From Alphaproteobacteria bacterium (GTDB taxonomy: Bacteria; Pseudomonadota; Alphaproteobacteria; Micropepsales; Micropepsaceae): DNA of 64,000 nt. Positions 9,673 to 18,938 of the stretch are shown piece by piece (positions within the stretch are counted from its first letter, which is position 1; every line of letters begins with the position of its first letter). The stretch spans positions 62,001-126,000 of the forward strand of contig JADZAI010000104.1 of assembly GCA_020852655.1 (NCBI GenBank), read 5' to 3'. The notes beneath the pieces are model-generated. The model searched no databases. It was not told the origin of the DNA and was given only the letters and a program-made list of their open reading frames with translations. Both the position numbers and the translations under genes were made by a program.

Positions 9673-9694
9673 GTCAGTTGTGACAAAATATCAT

Positions 9695-9714
9695 TTGGCT
9701 CATTCAATGGCCAA
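9695..9714. promoter_or_regulatory. Candidate LysR operator between divergent genes
   Basis: A perfect inverted repeat TTGGC-N10-GCCAA lies midway between the LysR gene and the efflux operon. On the minus strand TTGGCC followed 18 bases later by TATTTT makes a plausible promoter for the regulator gene, so the repeat would overlap its -35 box. This fits the usual autoregulated, divergent LysR arrangement. Binding is inferred. Confidence 0.4.
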
Positions 9715-9769
9715 GCCTATTTGCGGCAACCGGCCGATCAGTGGCCGATGATCGCGAACGCGCCTCGCG

Positions 9770-10879
9770 ATGGGGAGTAGTGTGAGCGAAGCCGTTCGAT
9801 TGAAACCGAAATCCGATGCGTCGCAGAGCGAGGCGACGATCGAGACCCTGCGTCCTTTGCCGCCGAAGCGCACGCTCCGCGACCGCCTGAGGCTGCCGCT
9901 GATGGTCGGCGTACCCGCGATCATCGCACTGGGTGCCCTGGGGTATTTCCTGCTCGGAGGCCGGTATCAGTCGACCGACGATGCCTATGTGAAGCTGGCA
10001 CGGGCCGGCATCAGTTCCAGCGTCGAAGGCCGCGTGGAGACCGTCGCGGTGCACGAAAACCAGATCGTCAAGAAGGGCGAGGTGCTCGTTCAGCTCGACG
10101 AAGCGCCCTTCCGCGTTGCGGTCGACCGGGCCGAGGCCGCCTATGGCGGCGCGATTTCACAGGCGCGCGGGCTGATCGCGACCTACCACCAGAAGCTGGC
10201 CGACCAGGCAGCGGCGGAGGAACTGGCCGAATACACCGCCCGCGAGGCGAAGCGGCAGCAGGGGCTCGCCGGCGCGGGCGTCAACACCAAGGGCCAGGCC
10301 GACGAGGCGCAGCATGCTGCGGACCAGGCGAGGGCGCGGCTGCTGGTCGCCGAGCGTGAGGTCGCGACGGCCCTGGCGGCGATCGGCGGCGATCCGGACA
10401 TCACGCCGGAGCGATTTTCGGGCTCGCGCAAGGCCAAGGCCGACCTCGACGAGGCCAGGCTCAATCTCAGCTACACGACGATCACCGCGCCGGCCGACGG
10501 CATGGTGACGAAGGTCGACCAGATCCAGCCCGGCATGCGCATCGCGCAGTCGCAGGTCTTCTTCTGGCTCACCTCGGGCAAGCCGTGGATCGAGGCGAAC
10601 TTCAAGGAAGACCAGATCGAGCACATGCGAGTCGGCCAGCCCGTATCGATCTCGCTCGACGCCTATAGCCACGATCTCTGCGGCAAGGTCGCTAGCTTCA
10701 GCCCGGGCACGGGTTCCAGCTTCTCGCTGCTGCCGCCGGAGAACGCCACAGGCAACTGGGTGAAGGTCGTGCAGCGCCTGCCGGTGCAGATCGAGATCAC
10801 CTGCGACATCCCGGCGGATGCCCCGCCGCTCAGCGCCGGCCTCTCCGCATCGGTCGAGGTCGACACGGCGGGACCATGA
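9770..10879 (+). CDS. HlyD/EmrA-type membrane fusion (periplasmic adaptor) protein
   Basis: A 369-residue adaptor linking an inner-membrane drug pump to an outer-membrane channel. One N-terminal membrane helix lies at about 43-63, followed by STDDAYV (68-74), the EmrA hallmark. A biotinyl-lipoyl half-motif, a long alpha-hairpin (about 120-225) and beta-barrel segments follow. ATG 9770 has no Shine-Dalgarno; an in-frame GTG at 9782 has GGGGAG four to five bases upstream and may be the true start. It overlaps the pump gene by ATGA. With the two downstream genes it forms a complete EmrAB-OprM-like tripartite system. Confidence 0.92.
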   Translation: MGSSVSEAVRLKPKSDASQSEATIETLRPLPPKRTLRDRLRLPLMVGVPAIIALGALGYFLLGGRYQSTDDAYVKLARAGISSSVEGRVETVAVHENQIVKKGEVLVQLDEAPFRVAVDRAEAAYGGAISQARGLIATYHQKLADQAAAEELAEYTAREAKRQQGLAGAGVNTKGQADEAQHAADQARARLLVAEREVATALAAIGGDPDITPERFSGSRKAKADLDEARLNLSYTTITAPADGMVTKVDQIQPGMRIAQSQVFFWLTSGKPWIEANFKEDQIEHMRVGQPVSISLDAYSHDLCGKVASFSPGTGSSFSLLPPENATGNWVKVVQRLPVQIEITCDIPADAPPLSAGLSASVEVDTAGP

Positions 10880-12408
10880 TCCGCGCGAGTGGCCGAGGCG
10901 ATGCGGCGAACCGCATCCCCATAACCGTTTCGATCATGCTGGCGACGATCATGACGTCGCTGGACACGACCATCGCGAACGTCGCCCTGCCCCATATCCA
11001 GGGCAGCGTTTCGGCGTCGGCCGAGCAGATCACCTGGGTGCTGACGTCCTACATGGTCGCGGCTGCGATCCTGACGCCGTTGACGGGGTTTCTGGCCGAT
11101 CGGCTGGGGCGGAAGCGGCTGTTCCTCATCACGATCGCCGGCTTCACGATCACCTCGGCCATGTGCGGCCTCGCGACCGGGCTGATCGAAATCGTGCTTT
11201 TCCGTTTCCTGCAAGGCGCATTCGGGGCCTCGCTGATACCCTTGTCGCAGGCGGTGCTGCTGGACATCAACCCGCCGGAGCGCCACGGACAGGCGATGGC
11301 GATGTGGGGCGCCGGCGCGGTTCTGGGCCCGGTGCTGGGGCCGGGGCTCGGCGGCTACCTGACCGATGTGCTGAGCTGGCGCTGGGTCTTCTACATCAAC
11401 CTGCCGATTGGGCTGCTCGCCCTGGCCGGCGTCATGATCTTCATAACAGAGCGGCGAGCGCCCTCCTCCCGGCCGTTCGACTTCCTCGGCTTTGCGTCGC
11501 TGTCGATTGCGATCGGCGCCATTCAAATGGTGCTCGACCGCGGGCCGAGCCAGGACTGGTTCTACTCGACCGAAATCTGCATCTACGGCGTGATCTTCGC
11601 GATGGCGCTCTGGGTGTTCGGCGTGCAGGTGGCGACCGGCAAGCATCCTTTCATCGAGACGACGATCCTGAAGGATCGCAACTTCCTCGCCGCGACGGTG
11701 TTCGGCTTCTTCATCGGCATCTTGATGTTCAGCGGCATGGCGCTGCTGCCGCCGATGATGCAGTCGCTGCTTGGATATCCGGTCGCCTATTCCGGCCTCG
11801 TCTCGATGCCGCGCGGTATCGGCAGCTTCATCTCCATGCTCATCGCCGGGCAGATCATCGCGCGCGTCGACCTCAGGATCATCCTGACGACCGGCATGGT
11901 GCTGACGGCAATCTCGCTCTACCAGATGACGTTCTTCAATCTGGAGATGGACGCGTCCCTGATCGAACTGTCCGGGTTGCTTCAAGGGCTGGGCACGGGA
12001 CTCATCTTCACGCCGCTGAGCATGCTTGCCTTCGCCAGCATCAGTCCGGCGCTCCGCGCCGAGGCGGCGGGATTCTACACGCTGATCCGCAATATCGGGT
12101 CGAGCGTCGGCATCTCGATCATGCAGGCGCACTATGTGAGCGGCGTTGCGACGGCGCATTCCACGTTGGTGGAGTCGGCGCGCCCGGACAACCCGATCTA
12201 TCAAGCCTATTTGAGCGACGGCTTCCACGGACAGGCCGCGCTCACGATGCTGAACGGCATGATCACGCGCCAGGCGATGATGGTGTCCTACGTCAACAGC
12301 TTCACGATCATGCTGGCGCTCTGCCTGTTCTGCATGCCGCTGCTGCTCTTTATGAAAAGCCCGAAAGCCCGCCGGGCACCCGATCCTGCTCATGCCGCCG
12401 TTGAATAG
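10876..12408 (+). CDS. DHA2 family MFS drug efflux pump (EmrB/QacA type)
   Basis: A 510-residue major facilitator with about 14 predicted membrane helices. Family motifs are LDTTIANVALP in helix 1, LADRLGRKRLFL (motif A) after helix 2 and WRWVFYINLPIG before helix 6. It would export hydrophobic toxic compounds using the proton gradient, with the HlyD-type adaptor and the OprM-type channel. Its start overlaps the adaptor stop (ATGA) and its end overlaps the channel gene by 17 bases, so the three are one operon. The substrates are unknown. Confidence 0.93.
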   Translation: MIRASGRGDAANRIPITVSIMLATIMTSLDTTIANVALPHIQGSVSASAEQITWVLTSYMVAAAILTPLTGFLADRLGRKRLFLITIAGFTITSAMCGLATGLIEIVLFRFLQGAFGASLIPLSQAVLLDINPPERHGQAMAMWGAGAVLGPVLGPGLGGYLTDVLSWRWVFYINLPIGLLALAGVMIFITERRAPSSRPFDFLGFASLSIAIGAIQMVLDRGPSQDWFYSTEICIYGVIFAMALWVFGVQVATGKHPFIETTILKDRNFLAATVFGFFIGILMFSGMALLPPMMQSLLGYPVAYSGLVSMPRGIGSFISMLIAGQIIARVDLRIILTTGMVLTAISLYQMTFFNLEMDASLIELSGLLQGLGTGLIFTPLSMLAFASISPALRAEAAGFYTLIRNIGSSVGISIMQAHYVSGVATAHSTLVESARPDNPIYQAYLSDGFHGQAALTMLNGMITRQAMMVSYVNSFTIMLALCLFCMPLLLFMKSPKARRAPDPAHAAVE

Positions 12409-13858
12409 ATTTCCCCTCATCGCGCCATTCCTCGTCGCAACCGCGCTCGGCGGATGCGCCGTCGGGCCGGACTTCGCGACGCCCGCGGCGCCGGACGTGC
12501 CGTCCTTTGCCATGAAGGGCGACAAGGCGCCGGATACCGTGAAGCTGACCACCGGCGCGCCGGCCGGGCCGTGGTGGACGGCGCTGTCGTCGCCGCTGCT
12601 GGACACGACGATCCGCAATGCCCTGACGCAAAGTCCGACGCTGGACGAGGCCGATGCGACGCTGCTCCAGGCCAAGGCCGGTCTCGCCGCCGCAAAAGGC
12701 CAATCGCTGCCGCAGGTCGATCTTACCGGCGGCGTGCAGCGCGAGCGCGTCAACCTGAACGCGTTCGGTTTCACGGGGTTTGGCAGCGGGCCGACCACGA
12801 ACCCGACCTTCACGCTCTACTCGCTCGGCACGGGGGTGAGCTATGACCTCGACCTCTTCGGCCGCAATAGGCGCGGTATCGAGGCTGCCGAGGCGCGGGC
12901 CGAGGCACAGGGCTGGCGTACCGAGGCGGCCTATCTGACGCTGACCTCGAATGTCGCGATCCAGGCCATCACGATCGCGGCGCTGCGGGCGGAGATCGCC
13001 GCGGTCGAAGCGAACATCGCCGACGACCAGCAGACGGTCGATCTGATCACGCGGGCGGCCAAGCTGGGCGGTTCGACGGAAGCGGCGCGGCTGAGCACGG
13101 TGACGCAACTCGAGAAGGACCGCGCGCTGCTCCCGTCGCTGCAAGGGCAATTGGCGGAGGCGCGCCATGCGCTCGGGTTGCTGAGCGGCGAGGCGCCCGG
13201 GGGCTGGACGCCGCCCGATTTCGCGATGAGCGGCTTCAAGGTGGGCGCCGCGATACCGATCGGCGTGCCGTCGGAGCTGGTACGGCGCCGGCCCGACATT
13301 CGCGCCGCCGAAGCCGATCTGCACGCGGCGACGGCGGAGATCGGCGTCGCGACCGCGAATATGTATCCGAACATCACGATCAGCGCCTCGATCACCCAGG
13401 GCTCGCTGGCGGCCGGCAACCTCTTCTCCTACGACTCGTCAGCCTGGGCGCTGGGCTCGGCGCTGACGGCGCCTATCTTCCATGGCGGGACGCTGGAGGC
13501 CGAGCGGCAGGCGGCGATCGCGGCAGCGCAGGCGACGGACGCGCGCTATCGCCAAACCGTGCTCAAGGCCTTCACCGAGGTGGCCGACGCGCTGTCGGCG
13601 ATCGCAACGGATGAGGCGACCATCACGGCCCAGCGGGCGACCGAGGCGCATGCCGCGGAATCGTTGCGGCTCAGCCGGGTCGCATTCCAGGAGGGCGGCG
13701 GCACGCTGCTCGACGTGCTCCAGGCCCAGCGGGACCGCAACGAGGCGACAGCGGCGCGGGTCAGGGCAGAAGGACAGCGGCTGGCCGACATCGTACGGCT
13801 CTTTGCGGCGGTCGGGGCTGACTGGCGCGACGCAGCGCCACGCCAACCGGGCGCTTGA
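12392..13858 (+). CDS. RND/MFS efflux outer-membrane lipoprotein, NodT/OprM family
   Basis: A 488-residue TolC-like outer-membrane channel. The signal peptide ends in a lipobox (LGGC, lipidated C22) followed by AVGPDF, the standard start of NodT-type factors. Two outer membrane efflux protein repeats follow, each with long periplasmic alpha-helical segments; [17 protein letters not shown] between them is a family signature. It is the last gene of the efflux operon. trpG follows 34 bases later. Confidence 0.93.
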   Translation: MPPLNRFPLIAPFLVATALGGCAVGPDFATPAAPDVPSFAMKGDKAPDTVKLTTGAPAGPWWTALSSPLLDTTIRNALTQSPTLDEADATLLQAKAGLAAAKGQSLPQVDLTGGVQRERVNLNAFGFTGFGSGPTTNPTFTLYSLGTGVSYDLDLFGRNRRGIEAAEARAEAQGWRTEAAYLTLTSNVAIQAITIAALRAEIAAVEANIADDQQTVDLITRAAKLGGSTEAARLSTVTQLEKDRALLPSLQGQLAEARHALGLLSGEAPGGWTPPDFAMSGFKVGAAIPIGVPSELVRRRPDIRAAEADLHAATAEIGVATANMYPNITISASITQGSLAAGNLFSYDSSAWALGSALTAPIFHGGTLEAERQAAIAAAQATDARYRQTVLKAFTEVADALSAIATDEATITAQRATEAHAAESLRLSRVAFQEGGGTLLDVLQAQRDRNEATAARVRAEGQRLADIVRLFAAVGADWRDAAPRQPGA

Positions 13859-13892
13859 CGGAAGCCCCCCGCCCGCCGCATGTCGCCGGGCC

Positions 13893-14468
13893 ATGATCCT
13901 GCTTATCGATAACTACGACAGCTTCACCTACAACCTCGTCCACTATCTGGGCGAGCTCGGGGCCGAGGTGGTCGTGCATCGCAACGACGCGATCTCGGTC
14001 GAGCAGGCGCTCTCGGCGCGGCCGGAGGGAATCGTGCTGTCGCCGGGACCGTGCACGCCCAACGAAGCAGGCATCTGTCTCGACCTCATCGCCGCGGCCA
14101 AGGATCGCGTGCCCCTTCTGGGCGTCTGCCTTGGACATCAGGCGATCGGCCAGGTGTTCGGGGGCAAAGTGGTGCGGGCGCCCGTTCCGATGCACGGCAA
14201 GACCAGCCGGATCCATCATCGCGGGAGCGACGTCTTCAAGGACATCCCCGACAATTTCACGGCGACCCGCTATCACAGCCTGATCGTCGACCGCGCAACG
14301 CTGCCCGACGAATTGGAGGTCACGGCGGAGACGGACGATGGCCTCATCATGGGTCTCGCGCACAAGACCCATCCGATCTACGGCGTGCAGTTCCATCCCG
14401 AGAGCATCGTTTCGGAGCATGGGCATGACCTGCTGCGCAATTTCCTGAGCCTGGCACGAGCGGCATGA
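13893..14468 (+). CDS. trpG: Anthranilate synthase component II (glutamine amidotransferase)
   Basis: A 191-residue class I glutamine amidotransferase that supplies ammonia to TrpE. The triad is C79 (GVCLGHQA), H168 and E170 (QFHPESI); [10 protein letters not shown] around 51-60 marks the oxyanion region. The frame is open much further upstream, but [15 protein letters not shown] from ATG 13893 is the canonical N-terminus. It is a stand-alone subunit, not fused to TrpE or TrpD. Its stop overlaps the trpD start as ATGA. Such subunits may also serve p-aminobenzoate synthase. Confidence 0.97.
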   Translation: MILLIDNYDSFTYNLVHYLGELGAEVVVHRNDAISVEQALSARPEGIVLSPGPCTPNEAGICLDLIAAAKDRVPLLGVCLGHQAIGQVFGGKVVRAPVPMHGKTSRIHHRGSDVFKDIPDNFTATRYHSLIVDRATLPDELEVTAETDDGLIMGLAHKTHPIYGVQFHPESIVSEHGHDLLRNFLSLARAA

Positions 14469-15466
14469 GCGCCCTGAAGCCGTTCCTCGCCCGCCTGGTC
14501 GAAGGCGGCCGGCTGACGGTGGACGAAGCCGCGCAGGCCTTCGGCGTCGTCATGCGCGGCGAGGCGACGGCGGCGCAGACCGGCGCGCTGCTGACCGCCC
14601 TGCGCCAGCGCGGCGAGACGGTGAATGAAATCGCCGGCGCGGTGACCGCGATGCGCGGCGCGATGCTGACGGTCGAAGCGCCGCCGCACACGATCGACGT
14701 CTGCGGCACGGGCGGCGACGGGGCGCATACGCTGAACATTTCGACGGCCGTGTCGTTTGTTGTCGCCGGCGCAGGGGTGCCGGTCGCAAAGCACGGCAAT
14801 CGCGCGATCACGTCCAAGTCGGGGACGGCCGACGTGCTGGCGGCGCTCGGCGTGCCGGTGGAACTGGAGCCGGCAACGGCGGCGCGCGTGCTTGCGACAG
14901 ACGGGTTCGTGTTCCTGTTCGCGCCGAAATTCCACCCGGCGATGCGGCATGTGGGACCGGTGCGCCAGGAACTGGGATTCCGGACATTGTTCAACCTGCT
15001 CGGGCCGCTCGCCAATCCGGCAGGCGTGCAGCATCAGTTGATCGGCGCGCCGACGGTCGAGGCGGCACGGACCATTGCGAGTGTGCTGGCGCAGCTTGGC
15101 GTCGCGCGCGCCTGGGTCGTCACGGGGCATGGCGGACTCGACGAGATCAGCCCGTCAGGCCCGTCGCAGGTTTTCGTGGTCGAGAACGGCGCCGTCGCGT
15201 TGTCGGAGATCGCACCGGAGGATGCCGGGCTCCCGCGCCATGACGTGCTCGCCTTGAAGGGCGCGGACGCCGAACACAACGCGCATGCCCTGGCGGCGCT
15301 GCTCGAAGGCGAGCCGGGCGCCTATCGCGACACCGTGGTGCTCAATAGCGCGGCGGCGCTGGTCGTGGCGGGCAAGGCTGCGTCGGTGATCGACGGCGCG
15401 CGGCTGGCGGCGCAAGCGATCGACAGCGGCGCGGCGCGTGCCGTGCTCGCGGCAGCGAGCGACTGA
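14465..15466 (+). CDS. trpD: Anthranilate phosphoribosyltransferase
   Basis: A 333-residue enzyme joining anthranilate to phosphoribosyl pyrophosphate. An N-terminal helical bundle covers about 1-65. The PRPP site GTGGD is at 81-85, with KHGNR at 109-113 and [11 protein letters not shown] further on, all typical of the family. The length is normal. The start overlaps trpG (ATGA), and the final A of its TGA is the first base of the trpC ATG, so trpGDC is a coupled unit. Confidence 0.97.
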   Translation: MSALKPFLARLVEGGRLTVDEAAQAFGVVMRGEATAAQTGALLTALRQRGETVNEIAGAVTAMRGAMLTVEAPPHTIDVCGTGGDGAHTLNISTAVSFVVAGAGVPVAKHGNRAITSKSGTADVLAALGVPVELEPATAARVLATDGFVFLFAPKFHPAMRHVGPVRQELGFRTLFNLLGPLANPAGVQHQLIGAPTVEAARTIASVLAQLGVARAWVVTGHGGLDEISPSGPSQVFVVENGAVALSEIAPEDAGLPRHDVLALKGADAEHNAHALAALLEGEPGAYRDTVVLNSAAALVVAGKAASVIDGARLAAQAIDSGAARAVLAAASD

Positions 15467-16260
15467 TGGCGACCATCCTTCAGCAAATCGAATCCTATAA
15501 GCGCCGCGAGATCGCCGAGCGGCAGGCGGCGCGCCCCTATGCCGATGTGGTGCGCGCGGCGGAGGCGGCGTCGCCGGTTCGCGGCTTCCAGGCTGCGCTG
15601 GAGCGGCACATCGCGGCGCGCGGCGTCGGGCTGATTGCGGAGATCAAGAAGGCGAGTCCGTCCAAAGGGCTCATCCGCGCGGATTTCGACCCGCCCGCAC
15701 TGGCGCGGGCCTACGAGGTTGGCGGCGCATCGTGCCTGTCCGTGCTGACCGATACGCCCTCGTTTCAAGGCGCCGATGGGTTTCTGACCTCGGCGCGCGC
15801 GGCGACCGCCCTGCCCGCCATCCGCAAGGATTTCCTGTTCGTGCCGTATCAGGTTGCCGAGGCGCGGGCTCTGGGGGCGGACTGCATCCTCGTCATCATG
15901 GCCTCCGTTTCGGACAGCGAGGCGCGGGCGCTGCTGGACGAGACGGCGCGCTGGGGCATGGGCGCGCTGGTCGAAGTGCATGACGAGGCCGAGATGGACC
16001 GGGCTTTGGCACTCGGCGGCACGCATATGATCGGCGTGAACAATCGCAACCTGCACAGCTTCGAGACGAAGCTGGAGACGACCGAGCGGCTGTCCACGAT
16101 GGTGCCGGCGGGACGCATGCTGGTGGCGGAGAGCGGCATCAACCGGCGCGCCGACATCGATCGGCTCGCGGCATGCGGCGCGAAGGCGTTCCTCGTCGGC
16201 GAGAGCCTGATGCGGCAGCACGACGTCGCCGACGCGACGCGCAAACTGCTCGCGGCTTAG
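15466..16260 (+). CDS. trpC: Indole-3-glycerol phosphate synthase
   Basis: A 264-residue TIM-barrel enzyme that closes the indole ring from the carboxyphenylamino-deoxyribulose phosphate made after TrpD and Trp[12 protein letters not shown] at 58-68 carries catalytic E59 and K61; [11 protein letters not shown] and LVAESGI complete the phosphate and substrate sites. It is monofunctional, with no fused TrpF domain. It is convergent with the inositol-monophosphatase-like gene, which it overlaps by four bases. Confidence 0.97.
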   Translation: MATILQQIESYKRREIAERQAARPYADVVRAAEAASPVRGFQAALERHIAARGVGLIAEIKKASPSKGLIRADFDPPALARAYEVGGASCLSVLTDTPSFQGADGFLTSARAATALPAIRKDFLFVPYQVAEARALGADCILVIMASVSDSEARALLDETARWGMGALVEVHDEAEMDRALALGGTHMIGVNNRNLHSFETKLETTERLSTMVPAGRMLVAESGINRRADIDRLAACGAKAFLVGESLMRQHDVADATRKLLAA

Positions 16261-17093
16261 GCGGCAAGTTTCACCATATCGGCGACCGCGTCGGTACGGC
16301 CGACGATCAGCGGGCGGCGCCAGTTGCGGAGGTCGGGGGCGGCCTCGGTTGTATTGAAGCGCTCGAGAGGCGCCCAGACGCCGTCTTCGAAGCATTGCAC
16401 CGCACCACCCGAGGCGAGCACGAGCGCCACGCCGCCAGCAATATCCCACAAATTGACGTTGGCGAAGCGCGCTACGCTAAGAGCGCCGGATGCGACGAGG
16501 GCGCATTCGATGGCGGCCGATCCGGTCTTGCGGGCATCCCACGCGCCGACAAGGCCTTGCGCGTTGGGCACCCCGGCGAGGCGGCGACGAACGGCTGGGT
16601 TGGATGCGATGGCGACGGGCTGGCCGTCGAACTGAAGGGCGCTCCCCTCGCGCGCGTGGTAGACGCCGGAGCGGAGCGCGTGGCTGGTCGCGCACCAGAC
16701 GGCGCCGGCGACAGGTTTTCCGGCGTGAAGGACGCCGATCGTCGCGGCGAACATCGGAAAGCCGTTGACGAAATTGGCGGTGCCGTCGATCGGATCGACG
16801 GCCCAGACGAAGTCGCTACCGCGGCCACCGCGCTCGTCCATTTCCTCGCCGATGATCTCGTGATCGGGAAAGCGTTCGGCCAGGCGGGCGCGGATCAGCG
16901 TCTCGACATGATTGTCGACCTCCGACACTGGATCCTTCCACTGCTCATCCTCGGCCGACCCGCTCTTGTATTTGACAGCCATCATGCCGCCGAGCGCCGT
17001 GACGATCTCGGCGCCGGCGACCTGGGCCAGTTCGACGGCGGTGCGTTCGATGGATTCCAGAACGTCCGTAGGCGGAGGATTTCTGTCAGCCAT
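16257..17093 (-). CDS. Inositol monophosphatase family protein
   Basis: A 278-residue metal-dependent sugar/nucleotide phosphatase. IGEEM (81-85, E83) and DPIDGTANF (100-108, D100, D103) form the metal site; [11 protein letters not shown] near the C-terminal third holds the second conserved Asp. Candidate roles are inositol-1-phosphatase, histidinol phosphatase or 3'(2'),5'-bisphosphate nucleotidase; sequence alone does not decide. Its start overlaps the lipid kinase stop by eight bases on the same strand, so both are cotranscribed. This may hint at a link to inositol- or phospholipid-related phosphate chemistry. Confidence 0.85.
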   Translation of the reverse strand: MADRNPPPTDVLESIERTAVELAQVAGAEIVTALGGMMAVKYKSGSAEDEQWKDPVSEVDNHVETLIRARLAERFPDHEIIGEEMDERGGRGSDFVWAVDPIDGTANFVNGFPMFAATIGVLHAGKPVAGAVWCATSHALRSGVYHAREGSALQFDGQPVAIASNPAVRRRLAGVPNAQGLVGAWDARKTGSAAIECALVASGALSVARFANVNLWDIAGGVALVLASGGAVQCFEDGVWAPLERFNTTEAAPDLRNWRRPLIVGRTDAVADMVKLAA

Positions 17094-18012
17094 TCCTGGC
17101 CTTGGCCTTTCTGCGTGGCGCCAGCGGCTTCACCTTGGCGCGCGGCGGTACCAGCACGGTGACAGGCTTGCGTTCCAGTTCGATGGTGACCGTGACATCG
17201 CCCCCCGGCGCAGCAATATGCCCGTCGTCGACGCGCATGCCGGGCTTTCCCTTCCAGTGGATGATGACCTTCCGGCCGCGCGTCACGGTGACCGGAGGCT
17301 TGGTCGTTTCCTCGGTCGCGCCGATCCAATCCATCATGGCCTCGCGCTGGCTTTCGCGAATGGCGACGATGTCGAGCAACGCGTCACCCGGCTTGGCGGT
17401 GAGGCATAGGGGGATTCCGGGGCCGGCATAGCCGCAGTTGAGGATTTCGAGCGCGATAAGATCGCCCTTGATCGCCTTGCCGTCGATCGTGACTTCGAGA
17501 TCGCGCGGCTTGGCCTTCTTGATTGCCCTGAGGAAGGCGTCGCGGCCCATCAGGAGGCGGCTCTTGCCTTCCTTGTCGTCCGCGAGGCCCTTCTCGGTCG
17601 CGTCGACCATGGCGCCGAAGCCGACCGCTTCGATGAAGGGCGTTTCGCCCCACGGACCGGTGCACCGGCCTACGGACATCAGGCGCTTGCGGCCCGGCGT
17701 CCAGGTCTGCGCGATCTCCTCCGGCTCGCCCTTGATGCCGAGCGAGGATGCGATGTTGTTAGCGGTCCCCAGCGGCAGGATCGCCACCGGAATTTTCCGG
17801 TCGGGCATCAGCTTCAGGATCTTGCCGACCGTGCCGTCGCCGCCGGCCGCGACGATGAGGTCGCAGGGCTTGGCCAGCTCGCGTGCGAAGTCCTTGGCCT
17901 TGGTCGAAAAGGACGTGACTTCGTAGCCGGATAGGCGAAGGACGGCTTCAAGCTCGTCGATCGCATGGTCGGCGGTCCCCGACTTGGGGTTATGAAAGAG
18001 ATGGGCATGCAT
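17086..18012 (-). CDS. Diacylglycerol kinase-like lipid kinase
   Basis: A 308-residue protein of the DAGK/YegS catalytic family. Residues 6-11 (FHNPKS) form the nucleotide loop, GGDGT is at 57-61 and LGTANN at 81-86, the three classical motifs. Such kinases phosphorylate diacylglycerol or sphingoid-like lipids at the inner membrane. The C-terminus ends in a strongly basic tail ([11 protein letters not shown]), which might bind acidic membranes. ATG 18012 was chosen over an upstream in-frame start at 18117 because homology begins at [12 protein letters not shown] and a G-rich Shine-Dalgarno precedes it. It is divergent from moaC. Confidence 0.85.
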   Translation of the reverse strand: MHAHLFHNPKSGTADHAIDELEAVLRLSGYEVTSFSTKAKDFARELAKPCDLIVAAGGDGTVGKILKLMPDRKIPVAILPLGTANNIASSLGIKGEPEEIAQTWTPGRKRLMSVGRCTGPWGETPFIEAVGFGAMVDATEKGLADDKEGKSRLLMGRDAFLRAIKKAKPRDLEVTIDGKAIKGDLIALEILNCGYAGPGIPLCLTAKPGDALLDIVAIRESQREAMMDWIGATEETTKPPVTVTRGRKVIIHWKGKPGMRVDDGHIAAPGGDVTVTIELERKPVTVLVPPRAKVKPLAPRRKAKARNG

Positions 18013-18134
18013 CGGAACCCCTAACGGTTCCAATTGCCGTTTGGCTCCCAGCCGCGGAACAAATGTCGCGGGCATGGTGGCCGAACGAAACCGGGCGTGA
18101 CATGATCCGGCGATCACCGTCTGGCAGTGGACTC

Positions 18135-18938
18135 ATGAACGACCTGACCCATGTCGACGACGCGGGACGCGCGTCGATGGTGGATGTGACCGACAAGGCG
18201 GACACCGAACGCGTCGCGACGGCCGGCGCCACGATTCGCCTGCAAGCCGCGACGCTCGCGCTGATCGCCGAGGGGCGTGCGGCGAAGGGCGATGTGATCG
18301 CGACGGCGCGGATCGCTGGGATCATGGCGGCGAAGAAGACGTCGGAGCTGATTCCGCTGTGCCACCCGCTGATGCTGACAGGCGTCAGCGTCGACATCGC
18401 GCCGCTGGACGACGGCAGCGGGCTCGGCATCACCGCCTCGGCCAAGGTGAAGGGGCCGACCGGCGTCGAGATGGAGGCGCTGACGGCGGCGAGCGTCGCG
18501 GCGCTGACGATCTACGATATGGTCAAGGCGGTGGATCGCGAGGCGACGATCGGCGACGTGAGGCTGCTGACAAAAAGCGGCGGCAAGTCCGGCGACTACA
18601 CACGCGATGAAGCGGCGCCGGCGAGCACGCCAGAGGCGCCGAAATTCGTGTCGCGCGGCTTTCGGCGGGCGCCGGGCGCGAATGCAGCGGCACGTCCGCG
18701 CGCGCTGGACATGGGACCGGCAACGCCCAAATCGGGGACACCTCGTGCGGAGGCGTTTCGCACCTTCCTGCGCGAGAGCCGGCTTCAGGTGAGCTCGTGG
18801 GCGGCGCAGGCCGGACTGCCGCCGGGCCTCGTCTACGGCTTCCTGCATGGGCGCGTGGGGCGCCTGCCGAAGGACGCGGAAGAGCGGCTGGCCAAGGCGG
18901 CCAACGCGACCGTCCGTGACGTGTTCGGTTCCGAATGA
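18135..18938 (+). CDS. moaC: Cyclic pyranopterin monophosphate synthase MoaC with C-terminal helix-turn-helix extension
   Basis: Residues 1-157 are a full MoaC, which acts with MoaA to make cyclic pyranopterin monophosphate, the first molybdenum cofactor intermediate. K51, D128 and K131 align exactly with the E. coli catalytic residues, and [20 protein letters not shown] is intact. The family normally ends near residue 160. Here a Pro/Ala/Arg-rich linker (about 158-205) leads to a five-helix segment at 206-263 ([44 protein letters not shown]) that looks like an XRE/HTH_3 DNA-binding domain. ATG 18135 is chosen by homology. The stop overlaps moeA (ATGA). An internal ATG at 18711 could in principle give a free HTH protein, but it has no ribosome site. 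Confidence 0.93.
   Translation: MNDLTHVDDAGRASMVDVTDKADTERVATAGATIRLQAATLALIAEGRAAKGDVIATARIAGIMAAKKTSELIPLCHPLMLTGVSVDIAPLDDGSGLGITASAKVKGPTGVEMEALTAASVAALTIYDMVKAVDREATIGDVRLLTKSGGKSGDYTRDEAAPASTPEAPKFVSRGFRRAPGANAAARPRALDMGPATPKSGTPRAEAFRTFLRESRLQVSSWAAQAGLPPGLVYGFLHGRVGRLPKDAEERLAKAANATVRDVFGSE

Noticed and set aside
10663-12813. A 716-residue minus-strand open frame across the efflux pump gene
   Set aside because: Antisense to well-supported MFS and outer-membrane efflux genes; no motif.
13482-14468. A 328-residue TrpG with N-terminal extension
   Set aside because: The extra residues are an out-of-frame read of the outer-membrane channel gene; canonical TrpG starts at 13893.
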